Notes: generated from the letters alone by a model not told the origin. Counted from the first letter of the stretch, positions 1-12,800 are shown. The stretch: 64,000 nt of DNA from Antedon mediterranea (GCF_964355755.1 NC_092677.1:25576101-25640100), one strand, 5' to 3'. Made by a program: numbers and translations.

Positions 1-98
1 TATAGACAGTTAGCAATCACAAGCGAATAAGCCATCGCTTGTGATTGGTCAATTCACTTGCGTTGCGTTATGTCCTTGCGTTGCGTCGCTAGTGGGAA
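1..98. mobile_element. Partial MITE of the TGGTTCCCACTAG family, cut by the window edge
   Basis: The window opens inside a copy of the palindromic element found complete at 41159-41337. The central motif (AGCAATCACAAGCG, then CGCTTGTGATTGG) and the right arm ending in CTAGTGGGAA are present, and the left arm lies outside the window. Non-coding. Confidence 0.8.
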
Positions 99-278
99 AG
101 CTTGGTTCCCATTAGAACGTAACGCAAGGACGTAAACGCAACGCAAGCGTTTTAACCAATGACAAGCAAAGTTATAGACAGTTAGCAATCACAAGCGAAT
201 AAGCCATCGCTTGTGATTGGTCAATTCACTTGCGTTGCCGTTACGTCCCTGTGTTGCGTTGCTAGTGGGAACCACGCT
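99..278. mobile_element. Complete Harbinger-like MITE (family A), plus a partial copy to 392
   Basis: About 180 bp, nearly palindromic: AGCTTGGTTCCC at the left, GGGAACCACGCT at the right, with the tail followed by TTA. The arms carry repeated ACGCAAGGACG words. A second, 5'-truncated right arm follows directly at 282-392 and ends GGGAACCAAGCA. No protein is encoded. The family is assigned from copies with clean TTA duplications elsewhere in this window. Confidence 0.8.
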
Positions 279-601
279 TTAAGCGAGTTGACCAATGACA
301 AGCGACAGTTCAAGTAATCCATCGCTTGTGATTGAACTCACTTACGTTGCGTTACGTCCTTGTGTTGCGTCTCTAGTGGGAACCAAGCATTATAGAAATT
401 CAGTGTTAGATATGAATAGAAGATTGAAAGACAGTGAAAGGAAAACGCACTACAGTAATAACCGACTACTGCGCATGCGTGATAAACAGTAACCTCCATG
501 ATTAGATAATTATAAGTTACGAAAGCTTAAAAGTGCCATTCAAAGTGTAAACTATTTTGAAAGTCAATTTGAGCCTCCGTAGGTGGTAATTGGTCACGTG
601 C

Positions 602-2943
602 TCATTTTTTCTCATACGTATCCTTTTCTTTGTAGCCTTGTACATAGCCGTCGTTGGCCGGTCGATCTTTTCGACCGTCTAAGCCTTTTCCTTTACCCTC
701 TGCGTCGAATCTTTCTTTATGACTGCCTGTGTACTGACTTGCGTCCGTCATTTTAGCTACACCGCCTGTTTTAGACGTTCCCTAATTAAAACAAAAATTA
801 AATTAAAATTACACAAAACTGTATAATCATCGCATTGCTACATTCTCGGCATTTGACCAATCTTAAATCTCAATAATAAAACTAGAAATACAATATAATC
901 TACTATTGCTAACATATATATCAAAGAATTTGGTGGTATCAGATCACTTATAAAACAAGAAATATTTCTTACAAAAAACGCTGCTCGCTTATTGACGTAA
1001 CAGTTTTAAAGATACGTATATTAAACGTTTCTTTTCTCTTTTTATACGTGAATAAATAATATTTTTTTTGTTACAGAAGTGAATAACTTTGATATGAAAC
1101 ACAGACTCAATTTCTTTACTTTAGTTTATTTTATTGCTAAGGCCAAGTCACTTCATCACGCCTAGATACTTCAAGTGTGAAGTATCCTATTACAAACAAA
1201 AACTTTAATAGACTGTTTTGATAATAATTCAATGATTATCTGACAGCGAATTACAGTATTATAGTAAAATGGGACTCATAAATACCAGAAATGCTTTGGG
1301 ATTTGTAATTTTAGCATGACATGTCCTAATAGACTCTTTTCCCAGACGTTTTTTGGGTCCAGCAGCTGGGACCTATAAATTATAGGCGAGTTTCCATTTT
1401 AGCAAAAACGTCAGTGTCTAGTACTATAACTGCTGCTTGCTTTCAGCTAAAAAATGAGTCATCTCTTGTGACGTAGAGCAGCAGCGTGATAACATAACTA
1501 AAGGTAAATATTTACAGTTTCCATAGCGACAATGAACAAGCCGGTAAAATTACACAAAACTGTATAATCATCCCATTGCTACATTCTCGGCATTTGCCCA
1601 ACCTTATTTCTCAATAATAGAACTAGCTAGACTTGCCCCAAGTCTGTATTTATTGTCTTTTTTATGTTAGTCCACCAGACGACGTTTCGATTTTTGTCTG
1701 AAAATAGGAGTTTACAAGCACAAGTAGTATACGTATGAAACGCCATATGTGCCAAAATATTTATATTTTTTACTAATAAGGCAAAACTCCGTCTGGAACC
1801 CAGACTATGTCCAGGCATTTCCCTAACCACTCTCAGTGTACTCACTGTTGTTCCGGCTGTACTTGGTCCGCCTCCAGCGACAATTTTGGCGATGATTTGA
1901 TCAACTTTGTTGTCGTCGCCAAGTTTGGATTTCGCAACATATTCTAATGCTTTTTGAAATTGTGTAAATGTCAACACCTTATTTCCTGGTCCTCCTTTTG
2001 ATCTATAACACAGAAAATAAAAATAAATAAATAAATGCTAGCGCGTATCCATACCAATTCCATCACCCGTGCCAATTCCGCCACCGTGCACATTTTCCCG
2101 CATCCGTGCACATTTCCGGCACTCGCGCATATTTTCCACCACCCCTGCAAATTTCCCGGCACCTGTGTGCCAATTCCGCCACCCGTGCCAGTTCCGCCAC
2201 CCGTGCACATTTTCCGGCACCCGTGCATATTTTCCACCACCCCTGCAAATTTTTCACCACCCGTGCAAATGTTCTGCCACCCGTGCAAATGTTCTGCCAC
2301 CCGTGCCAATTCCGGCACCCGTTCACATTTTCCGGCACCTGTGCAAATTTTTCACCACCCGTGCAAATTTTCCACCACCCGTGCAAATGTTCTGCCACCC
2401 GTGCCAATTCTGGCACCCGTGCTCATTTTCCGGCACCCTTCAACATTTTCCGGCACCTGTGCACATTTTCCGGCACCCTTCAACATTTTCCGGCACCTGT
2501 GCACATTTTCCACCACCCGTGCAAAAATGTTCCGCCGCCCGTGCACATTTTCCACCACCCGTGCATACTTTCCACCATCCGTGCAAAAATGTTCCGGTAC
2601 CCGTGCAAACATTTTCCGCCACCCGTGCAAACATTTTCCGCCACCCGTGCAAGCATTTTCCACCACCCGTGCACATTTTCCGCCACCCGTGTAGATTTTC
2701 TGCCACCCGTACATATTTTCCGTCTCTCATTCCATCCAATATATGACCACCCACACATGCATGAATATCACTCGACTATACTTACTTCGTAAATATCATG
2801 TCAACTTCAGTGCTGTTCAACTTCTTATCCAATAGCTTCTTCTCTTTCATCATTTTCATAAAGTTCTTGCTAGTGATGTCATCTGTTTTTCCTTGACGAC
2901 CAAAGCTGGCGTATTCCTGGAACACTTGTTTTAGAGTGGCCAT
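602..2943 (-). CDS. TPPP: TPPP-family (p25-alpha) tubulin polymerization-promoting protein
   Basis: Three coding exons on the minus strand: 2943-2786, 2002-1846 and 781-602 (stop 604-602). They give 164 aa with GT-AG introns and matching phases (158, 157 and 180 bp). The start MATLKQVF is followed by the EF-hand-like first half of the p25-alpha domain (residues 1-105, including [14 protein letters not shown] and [12 protein letters not shown]). The last exon holds the family signature [15 protein letters not shown] and the [13 protein letters not shown] end. Known TPPP proteins bind and bundle microtubules in the cytoplasm and, in ciliated cells, the axoneme. The protein has the length of TPPP2/TPPP3 and lacks the disordered N-terminal tail of vertebrate TPPP1. 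Intron 1 contains a large minisatellite. The fit to the family is strong; the exact paralogue is not decided. Confidence 0.92.
2044..2722. repeat. Minisatellite, unit about 17-20 bp, in TPPP intron 1
   Basis: More than 30 imperfect units built on CCACCCGTGCA followed by AATTTTCC or CATTTTCC. Unit length varies by 1-3 bp, so long reading frames open in several phases on both strands; they are products of the repeat, not genes. It lies just 5' of exon 2 on the transcribed strand and fills most of the 783-bp intron. Confidence 0.9.
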
Positions 2944-5829
2944 TTTGTTTGGTAAAGAATTACTAAAGTTGTTAACAAAAATCTGCAGTAAATAAAATTG
3001 AAAAACGATAGAATTTAACGGATGGGTGAAGTTAAGAAAAAAAGACATTCATTTTTATTTTTTTAAATGAGAATTAACAAGATCGTAGTAGTGCGTAAAA
3101 TCGCTGAAAAACGAATTAATAACGGATATTATTATACAATTTAGGCTGAAACCAAACATGAACATCCCTTGAAAAACTTACTTGAAAAAACATTAATGTA
3201 GTTGCGTTTAATCAACTAGAAATAAGCAAATAATTTTCACCTGACTATCATCGCCGAAAGAATTCTCAAGAGGTCACTTGCACTTTTGACAAAAAGTACA
3301 ACACAATCAATTAACAAAATGACTGATTCAAATATAGTATTTCAAATTAATTGTAAATAGCCTATGGGTATCTAACAAACGATAAAGCTAGTGGTTGACT
3401 AGACTTGGCCCAAGTTTGTAGTTATTGCCTTTTTTATGTAATTACTAATAGTCCTCGATTTTGTCTGTAATTGCGAGTACAGTATTATATTATACGTATG
3501 AAACGCCATATGTGACAAAATATTGTTCTTTACTAATTACGGGCTAGAAGCTAGTCTAGTGGTTGACATCCAGTTTACCATTATTTCATATAAGTTTAAC
3601 GTTATTTTACCATGACTTAGGCTCCATAATTATCGTTGCATTCGTAAAAAAATAACGGATTATGAGCGTCTCTTTGGTTACGTTGATTCAGGACACAGTG
3701 TACGGATTAACTGTTACATTTTAAATAATGCTTTTGTTATTTTAATTCATTGTTCGCGAAATACAATAATCTACTATTGCCAACAATGAGGCGTATATAT
3801 CAAAGCATTTGGTGGTATCAGCGTGCTATCAGATCACTTAATAAAATAACAAAACTTAAGGTAAATATTTACAGTTTCCATAGCGACGATGAACAAGCCG
3901 GTGAAGTGCATTCATGGAGTTAGTACTCCATTGCATTTATGTACGTGGTTCTCAAATAAGGATATTGAAGTACCGACAATTCCAAATGGCATTTGATATA
4001 TTTAGGTCTACAGAGATTTTTTAAAGAATAACTAAAATATCGACTTTTTAAAATTCAATTATATGCAAGGATAATAATAGCATTGTAAATATTTTTTGTC
4101 TTTGTATTGTGATTTTAAAGTTTTATTATTTGTGTCTTTTTATAATTGTTTTTAATACATTTCTCTAAAAAACAGGACCATATATGTGAAGGTGCAATAT
4201 ACCTGATATGTTTTTATCCTGTCTAAATATGTTTTTAAATAAAATAAATTAATTAAATAAACTCCGGTTTCTTGGTTGTGCATTTGAAACAAGTTATAAC
4301 ATTATACAATGTTTTGGAAATCATATTAGGGTGTATTTACACTACGTGTAGTAGGCCTAGCAGGTCTAGTTGTTCAACACCTGATCGACCCATTCATGAT
4401 CCTATATACACGTACGTCAGTCAATACATTTTGTTCTATAAAATCAATAGATTCTAGGTCAGCCCTAGACTAACTCTTTATCATGAATAGACCTTCGTGT
4501 GCGTTAAATTCTTTATATTGAGTTTTGGAGAAAAAAAACGACAAATCCATATAGGCCTAATAATGTACTACCTAAAGCAATTGGCTCGTTAATTCGCTTT
4601 ATGTCCCCCCATTGTTGGAAAATGATTGGGCCACTACTATATACTTATAACACCTGAAGGTTGTAAATACCACCCGCATATAATACAATTGAATGCATAG
4701 AACCTTTGAATAATACATTGTCCCTTGAAAAGAGGTTGGATTGGCTGCGAGTATTACATTTTCCCCTTTTTGTTTCAGTTTAGTTTCGAGCCTAGTCTGT
4801 CTTACAATACTTTTAAAAGTAGTTTTAATATTTGAATTACCCTAACTCTGTCTGTCTTGTTTAATAAGAGCTAAATTGAAAATGATCGGGCGACCAACAG
4901 AGCGTGTTGTTTGCGTTTAGTAAGGCGAAACTTGTTTTTTCCACAGTTGTTGGAGCATGTCTTTAAAATAATATCTATTTAACGTATCATCGTCCTGCCG
5001 TGTAGAATTGCTCAGTGGGGTTGGTAGGCAATGACGTAGGCCTAACGACTATCAGCGCTCACTGGCTAAACGCAGGGGCCCCGGAGCTTATGGGGTGGGG
5101 GATCTCTGAGTAGTGTCCAGAGGAAAATACAGGCATTAGGCCTAAAATATCATGTCGAAAAGGGATTTTAAAAAACGCCCGAGGCCACTTGGGGTCTTCC
5201 TAAAACAGGGCATCGGGCCTGCGTTACGTCACTTGTGGTACTATAAGGATGATATAAGAAACAGTGGTGTGTTTAGTGAGCAAGAATTTTATAAATTGTG
5301 AAAGCAGGATTCTTAACGATCTTCTCCGACCATTCTTTTGACAAAAAGGATTCACGACAATGATGCAAATTAAATTGAACATCAACGAAGCAAACATAAT
5401 GCGAAATCTTAATTCCAAGCGTAAACAAAACCATAGTAACAATGGCCCATCATTATTTTCATAATTCTGTGATGTTTGCCTAGACTAAAGGCAGGCATCC
5501 ATGAAAAGGTATTTAATTGAATATTATAATGAAGCCTGGATGATGAAAAATGAGATCGAAAATTATCATTCTCTTCGGGGAAAGAGAGAGAGAGAGAAAA
5601 TATGTAAAATTAGTGGTAAAATATTGATTAATTTGTGGTAATCCCCATATTACACATATAGACCAGTTTCTAATAAATTATCATAATTTATAACAACTGG
5701 TTTAATTATTATCTGGACCAAAGTGCATTTCATGCCAGTTAAAATAACTCTGCTTTGATGACTGCCATTTTCCAGATATTGTCCCAGCTAAACTTAATTG
5801 TGCATATGCGTTGTACGCGCACTTATGAT

Positions 5830-6018
5830 TGGCTCCCACTAGGACGCAACGCAAGGACGTAACGCAACGTAAAGCTTGGTTCTCACTAGGACGCAACGCA
5901 AGGACGTAGACACAGTTGACCAATGACAAGCTACAGTTCGAATAATTCATCGCTTGTGATTGGTCAAATCCATTACGTTGCGTTACTTCGCTGTGTTGCT
6001 TCTCTAGTAGGAACCACG
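5830..6018. mobile_element. Truncated family A MITE copies in tandem
   Basis: A partial left arm (GGCTCCCACTAGGACGC) is followed at 5872 by a shorter copy running from AGCTTGGTTCTC to GGAACCACGCA at 6018, with CAATGACAAG and CGCTTGTGATTGG at its centre. It is diverged from the complete copies and has no clear target duplication. Confidence 0.75.
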
Positions 6019-6091
6019 CATTGACCAGGCACAAGTGATGGATTATTCAAAGTGTCGCTTGTCATTGGTCAACTCGCTTGCGTTGCGTTTA

Positions 6092-6275
6092 AGCGTGGTT
6101 CCCACTAGCGACGCAACACAAGGACGTGACGTAACGCAACGCAAGTGAATTGACCAATCACAAGCGATGGCTTATTCGCTTGTGATTGCTAACTGTCTAT
6201 AACTTCGCTTGTCATTGGTTAAAACGCTTGCGTTGCGTTTACGTCCTTGCGTTACGTTCTAGTGGGAACCAAGCT
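6092..6275. mobile_element. Complete family A MITE with TTA duplication
   Basis: Runs from AGCGTGGTTCCC to GGGAACCAAGCT and is flanked by TTA at 6089-6091 and 6276-6278. The arms are near-perfect inverted repeats. The 3-bp TTA duplication fits PIF/Harbinger transposition. It has no coding capacity. Confidence 0.85.
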
Positions 6276-6403
6276 TTACGGTGCGTCCTAGTCAGAACTT
6301 AAATAACTTAGCACTGCCTTTCCTGTAGGCCTACCTCTACATAATTAATGCTTGAACAGCTAACAGATCGTTGAATGAATTCAGAGAGAGAATTTTGCGC
6401 TAA

Positions 6404-6594
6404 AGCTTGGTTCCCACTAGAACGTAACGCAAGGACGTAAACGCAACGCAAGCGTTTTAACCAATGACAAGCGAAGTTATAGACAGTTGGCAATCAAAAC
6501 CGAATAAGCCATCGCTTGTGATTGGTAAATTCACTTGCGTTGCGTTACGTCCTTGCATTACGTCCTTGCGTTGCGTCGCTAGTGGGAACCACGC
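6404..6594. mobile_element. Complete family A MITE
   Basis: Runs from AGCTTGGTTCCC to GGAACCACGC, flanked by TAA on the left and TTA on the right. An extra ACGTCCTTGC unit in the right arm makes it slightly longer than its relatives. Confidence 0.82.
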
Positions 6595-7826
6595 TTACCT
6601 TAGCACTTCCTTTCCTGTACCTCTATCTACATAATATTTAATGCACTAACAGATCGTTCTTCATGAATGAATTCATAAATGAACATTAAACCGGATGAAT
6701 TCTAATCCAATTAAAATGCCTTGATATTGTGGGTATCGTCCGGTCGACACGACTGTACTTACAAAACTTGTTTGTACTTAGCTCGTTATGTTAATGATTG
6801 CATTATATGTTTATGAGATGTGATTTGTTTCGTAAATGATACGTAGGCCTATGCCTCATTGTATAGTAGAATTTATAGAGAGATCATAGATATTAGGCCT
6901 ATAGTTCATTACAATATCTCTATAGTGAGATAACTCAGTTTTTGGAATTAATCATGACACCCATAATATACTTCAATATTTGTACCAATGCCCTTTTAAT
7001 TATTTGAAAACCGCCGTAACTAACCGCCTAGGTCTATGCTCGTGATTAATGCATCGAGGAAAATGCAAAATAACCAGAACATTTTGAAACAACTAACATT
7101 GCAAGGTAGATGCAAACATCCTGTATGAGCCGATGTTGTATAGCTACAGCTATAACAATAATTTTGACGGCATATTAGAGCTAATCAAATAATGTTGACG
7201 GATTGTCCAACGGACTATGGGTGACTCTCCTCGTATCACTATGCTCTAAGACTATACTATAATCATATGTTTGATTCACAGACACATATTTATATAAGTA
7301 AATACTCACTTATTGCAGTCTCAGCTTGTTAGCTCCGATGTGTTCTCTGCCTGCTGGTTGTAAAGCCTCTGCTTCCGTATAATACAGTACGGTATTGATT
7401 ATAATGACCTGCTGTGACGTCATTGAGTCGCGTCTTTTCTTCGGCGTTGCCCCATCCTTATCTCCATGTTCCATTGATTTTATTATTTACTAAAGTACTT
7501 CAAATGATTGTTACGATGAATTCTTCAACAAAAGTTTACAGGGTCATATTGTAGATAACCTTTAATGAGTAGTGATAGAGACGTAGTGTAAACTGCGGGC
7601 CTTTACGTTGCTTCATATTTAACTAACGTACAGTAGGCCTATAATATAGGCCTCCATTTAAAGTTAAAATTTTTTTACTTGCCGTGTGATTTTACAAAGC
7701 ATCACGAAAAAGAAATATAAGTTAATAGAGTTTAATATTTGGCACCACATATACAAATTCTGATAAAAAAAAATTGATCACTGAAAATTATTTCTGGCAG
7801 TGAATAAAAGTGCTTTTACATATTTT

Positions 7827-8343
7827 GCTTGGTTCCCACTAGAGACCTAACGCAAGGACGTATACGCAATGCAAGCGAATTGACCAATGACAATCGACAG
7901 TTCGAATAATCCATCGTTTATGATTGGTCAAATAACTTAAGCTTGGTTCTCACTAGGACGAACGCAAGGGCAACGTAAGTGATTTAACCAATCACAAGCG
8001 ATAGATTATTCGAACTCTCGCTTGTCATTGATCAACTCGCTTGCGTTGCGTCCAAGCTTGAAGCGTGGTTCCCACTAGCGACGCAACGCAAGGACGTAAC
8101 GCAACGCAAGTGAATTGACCAATCACAAGCGATGGCTTATTCGCTTGTGATTGCTAACTGTCTATAACTTCGCTTTTCATTGGTTAAAACGCTTGCGTTG
8201 CGTTTACGTCCTTGCGTTACGTTCTAGTGGGAACCAAGCTTTACGCTGCGCTTACGTCCTTGCATTGCGTCCTAGTGGGAACAAAGCTTTACGCTGCGCT
8301 TACGTCCTTGTGTTGCGTCTCTAGTGGGAACCAAGCTTTACAA
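7827..8343. mobile_element. Family A MITE cluster: one full copy plus stacked partial copies
   Basis: A diverged left half starts at 7827 (GCTTGGTTCCCACTAG) and is followed by a second partial copy. A full-length copy lies at 8062-8240 (AGCGTGG to CCAAGCT, then TTA). After it the right arm alone is repeated twice more, ending at about 8286 and 8339, each with TAGTGGGAAC.AAGCTTTACGC. The stacked right arms suggest unequal exchange or replication slippage rather than fresh insertions. Confidence 0.8.
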
Positions 8344-8608
8344 TCGGACAGCATCAGTAGCAATTCACATATAAATAGAACTAATAAATACACTTCATTG
8401 AAATCTAAGGTATGAGGTAGTACACAGCCCTGAATTCACATTACAAAACTATAACGTATTGAACCAGAAAAAAACATACGTAATAAATCTAGTAATGTCC
8501 TTGACATTTCATACCAAAAACCATTCGTTTATACTCGATATGATTACTATGACATTACGGCTATGATGGCATAAACATGAAACAAGGACACTTATTATGT
8601 TATTATGC

Positions 8609-9067
8609 ACCGTATTTATTCGAATATTTATTCATTGTTTATGTTTTATTTATTTTTATATTGTTCTGGATGGGGGGGGGGGGGGCGTTTATTCAAGGGA
8701 AGAGGAGGGGTGTTTATATTAAAGGGGGACCGGTTATATTTAAGGGGGGGCGTTTATATTCAAGGGGGGCGTTTATATTCAAGGGAGGCGTTTATTAAAA
8801 AAAAAGGGGAGGCGTTTATTCAAAGGGGGGGGGGGGGGCGTTTATTCAAAGGGGGGGGGAGGGGAGGCGTTTATTCAAAGGGGGAGGGGCGTTTATTCAA
8901 AGGGGTTATTCAAAAAAGGGGGTTATTCAAAAAAAAAGGGGGCGTTTATTTGAGGAGACGTTTATTTGAGGAGGCGTTTATTCAAAGTGAGGCGTTTATT
9001 CAAAGCGAGGCGTTTATTCAAAGCGAGGCGTTTATTCGAGGGAGGCGTTTATTCGAATAAATACGGT
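8609..9067. mobile_element. G-rich element with ACCGTATTTATTCGAATA terminal inverted repeats
   Basis: The left end ACCGTATTTATTCGAATA is the exact reverse complement of the right end at 9050-9067. The interior is a run of 15-20-bp units of the form GGCGTTTATTCAAAGGGG, with pure G tracts of up to about 13 bases. Frames across it code only for low-complexity Gly/Arg/Phe peptides and are not genes. A related element in the opposite base sense is at 51498-51970. The class is uncertain. Confidence 0.8.
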
Positions 9068-9196
9068 ATTTCTTTTTTTTGCAAAAAGTATCTTTTGTTT
9101 GTTGGAAATAAAGTATTACATACAGACTCCGATCCTGTCGAGGAATCTAACTTCGTAGATTCACCATATTAGAGATAACTGACATATTAAATATTA

Positions 9197-9346
9197 AGCT
9201 CTGTCTACACTATCAAACTAGCTTGACAAAAAAGGTGTGATGTGCCCACATATGGTAGTGATATGACCAAATATGGTAGTGATCATCATGTCCATATATG
9301 GGCACATCACATTTTTTTGTCACATAAAGTTTGATATTGTAGAGCT
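9197..9346. mobile_element. Harbinger-like MITE family B (AGCTCTGTCTACAC) with TTA duplication
   Basis: Begins AGCTCTGTCTACACTATCAA and ends with the inverted arm GATATTGTAGAGCT; TTA flanks both sides (9194-9196 and 9347-9349). The inner part carries GATGTGCCC, ATATGGTAGTGATATG and GGGCACATCAC. Non-coding and about 150 bp. Confidence 0.88.
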
Positions 9347-9605
9347 TTACTTTTTCAATTTCATTTTTATATATCTATTTAAAAAAAATATTGTTCTATT
9401 ACATTGATTAGAAATCTAAAATCTACATTATCATATAGGCCTATATTAATTATTTATTTTAAACTCTCACAAAAATTATTTCTATATTACAGTATAAACT
9501 AGGTAAATTTGATCTGTGAAAAAGTGAAAAAAACTAAATTGATCGCTATTTGAAGTCTTAAATTTAATAGCACAGCAATCTATAAACTGTTCCCACTTCT
9601 TCTTA

Positions 9606-9739
9606 AGCTCTCTACACTATCAAACTTTATGTGACAAAAGAAATGTGATGTGCCCATATATGGACATGATGATGCTTAGATTAGGCCTATGCACATCACA
9701 CTTTTTTTGTCGAACTAGTTTGATAGTGCAGACAGAGCT
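9606..9739. mobile_element. MITE family B with TTA duplication
   Basis: A 134-bp copy with ends AGCTCTCTACACTATC and GATAGTGCAGACAGAGCT, flanked by TTA at 9603-9605 and 9740-9742. It sits just past the stop codon of ADCK5 (9825), so it probably lies in or beside that gene's 3' UTR. Confidence 0.86.
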
Positions 9740-9824
9740 TTATACCACCATGGCTCATGTCTGAGACTGTAATAGTGTAAATAGTGTAAATGTTTATGCT
9801 AATCTGGCACTGGGCTATCGACTT

Positions 9825-12800
9825 TCATACTGGCATAAAACTATCTACCAAACCAGATACGCGTTTTTTCGTTTCCACTGGCATGTCTAAAGGTTCACGT
9901 GATGACATCATTTTCTGAAATAGACCATATTGCATCATCCATTGCATGATGGATGTCTGTAACCAATTTAGAAAACGATCAGATCTAAAAATAAAATTTA
10001 AAAAAAACCCAAATTTTATTTACAAATACAGATATATTCACCACCATAAAATAATATATACATATATATTATAATAGATTCATTTGGATCCAAATATTAT
10101 AGAAGGGAATTTTAATTTTGTTGTTGTTGTTGATCCAATAGATAGAAAGTACCATTTTTAGTACTTTCTTTTCAAAGATACAGATAAATTCACCACCATA
10201 AAATGAAATAATAACAATGATTTCTTTACGGTAAGATAATCTAATACGAGACTTACGCAAGTGTGAAATCAAAAAGAAATCGATTCCATCTAGCTTGTAT
10301 GTTTTCTTTGATGCCGCGGTGTTCCAAATTCTTCACTGTACCACCAATAGCACTAACAAAAGAAAAACACATTTATAATCTTTCATTTTTCTTTCAGAAA
10401 TGACAACTGATTTCAACATTTTTTATTGTTGCCAACATGAAGTCTTATTTGGATGGTAAGCACCATTTTTTTGTTTAGTAGTAGCATAGAGTAAACACTG
10501 TGGCCATATATTTACCAATAAGGTTTATCGCAAATAGCGAGCGACGCATAGTGGGAAGGATTTGGGAGCAAACGTCACAATGCGTACATACATGATTTGT
10601 TGTTTGTTTGTTTGTACATAAGCATTGTACCGTTTTTTCTCCCAAACCTTCCCATATTGCATTGTGCGATGTTCCTCGTGAAATCAAGCTATTTGCGATA
10701 AACCTTATCCCACTTAGGCTAAGGGAAACAGACTTAAAAATATACTATCTAAGTGTTCTTGAGGGCCTCTTTAAGTCAGCTGTACTGCTGTAGTACCCTT
10801 GTAAAACCAAGTTGAACAAATAATAAATACATATATATATATATATATATAAACACAAGAGGCAAAGAACATTAATTTTAAACCGCCCGGTGATATACTG
10901 AAATTTAATTAATTAATTTGAAACAATAAAGATGAGGAAATCTGTGAGAATGAGAAAAAGTCGCCCCAACCGAGGCTCGAACTCGGACCGCCTGCTTGAT
11001 ATGCAGATGTCCTAACCATTAGACCACTGGGGCTTTCATGGTATTGTTCGAACTCGATTGGATAACGACTCTTTAACATTCTCGGCGTGGTACGGCGGAA
11101 CAGCACTAGTCCTCAGTTGTACGCACGCGCAACAGAGATCAAATTGATACGCCCTCATCTTTCAGTATTTTTATTCACGAGGCGGGATCTCCGAAGAGAT
11201 ACTTTTATATATATAAACACAAGAGGCAAAGAACATTATATATATATATATTTCACAATGTGATTGGTGCATCCTGACCCAGTTGACTGGCATTGTGGGC
11301 CAGTGAGACAGAAACCAGAAATTAGTATAATTTTACTAACCATCTAGCCATCAGTGTAATATAGTTTGCCGGTGATCCTAGGGTACGATGAATCGCGCGT
11401 ACCGTGTTCATATTGCGAAAAACTAAAAACAGCGATTTCGGCATGCTATGCAATAGTTGATTGGCTCTTTCGATGAAGTCTTCTTTTTTCATAGAAGAAC
11501 CCATCTGCTCAAACTCTGACCTCAACTGACGTAGCTGTGTTGGGGTCATTATAAAGGTCATGTGCATGCCTCGTTTGGCTTGTAAGTTCAAAGGTCGCTG
11601 CATTATCATCATCGCAAATAATTTGTATTCTGTTAAAACAAAAATCATTACAGCATCTTTAAATAATGTGTCTCATTTTATCAGAATCACTCCATGAATC
11701 TGAGTTTTTAAAATTCAATATTATTTTATAAAAAAATTACCTCTGACTCCTAAAACGGATGCATATTTCTTCATCCCTTCAACATCTTTCATAATAATTG
11801 AGGTCCAGTAATTACTAAATGCCACACGAATTCTGTAAAAATTAAATATTTTTACAGTAACTATCATAGCAACTGATTGGTTGTTTTATGATTATTTAAA
11901 CTCTAAAGATATGTTTTTTAAAAATTTATTTCATATGCATCCAACAGCGAGTAACTCGCCAATTACAGGATGGATGAACTATTTAATAATTTATCATGCT
12001 TATAAACTAAGTCTCATTTGAGGCTTAGGGAGTGGAGTTGAAAGAGTCGTGAGTTACAACCCTAGCACCAGGTCAGGATTGAACCGTGGACTTTGGGATT
12101 GGAAGGCAAGCATGTTAACAACCAGGCTACAGCTCCACTGATAAATTAAGTTACAGTATGTATGCAGCATTCTGCTTACTCTGGTGAAAGTTCTTCATAC
12201 AGACCGTGATCAAGAAGTACAAGTTCTGCTTTACCATTGCTCCCTTTACGTACAAACACTGCAAGAAAGTATATTTAATGGTTGCATATTTAAGTAACAA
12301 TTACTGCTTTCATGTGGTTAACCAGTTGCAACCAACACCATGATGCTGTATGTTCACAACTCTCATCAATGCTACCACCAACCAATAACACTACCACAAA
12401 CCATCACCACGACAGCCACCATCATGTAGTGTCTGAATTTCGTGTTAAAAATCTGTTGGAAGGTCTCCAATTATAACCATTTTATTTACCATTTCCAGGG
12501 TGCGGATCCGCATGAACGAATCCAGTGTGGAATATCTGCTCTGCAAACACTTTGATTAACTTATTACCAACCTAATACAGAAAGAAAATTGTAAAATATC
12601 CATTATACTGATATTAATCTTCTCTACAGAAATATATGCCTTTAGGTATATAAAACATCTAGTGAAATATACTGTAGGTCTACATCTTTGGTACTTACAT
12701 CAGCCAATGACAGACCCATATCCTGAATACCATCTACATTGGTGACTTTACACGCATGGATATATTCCATGGTGAGAACACGCTGTCAAAAAACAAACAA

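Larger units (their letters stand above)
2944..9193. other. Intergenic region between TPPP and ADCK5
   Basis: No supported gene. About 2944-5800 is AT-rich unique-looking DNA with the only reading frames short and unconserved. 3410-3560 resembles 1625-1800 (shared words AGACTTG.CCCAAG and GAAACGCCATATGTG), so it is a dispersed repeat. The rest holds MITE clusters at 5830-6594 and 7827-8343 and the G-rich element at 8609-9067, described separately. Confidence 0.7.

Noticed and set aside
2035-2792. Several frames of 100-230 codons on both strands rich in HPC/FSA or HGW/CTG words
   Set aside because: Products of the 17-20-bp minisatellite in TPPP intron 1; overlapping in all frames.
8577-9172. 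Frames rich in Gly, Arg and Phe
   Set aside because: Translations of the G-rich tandem units in the 8609-9067 element.
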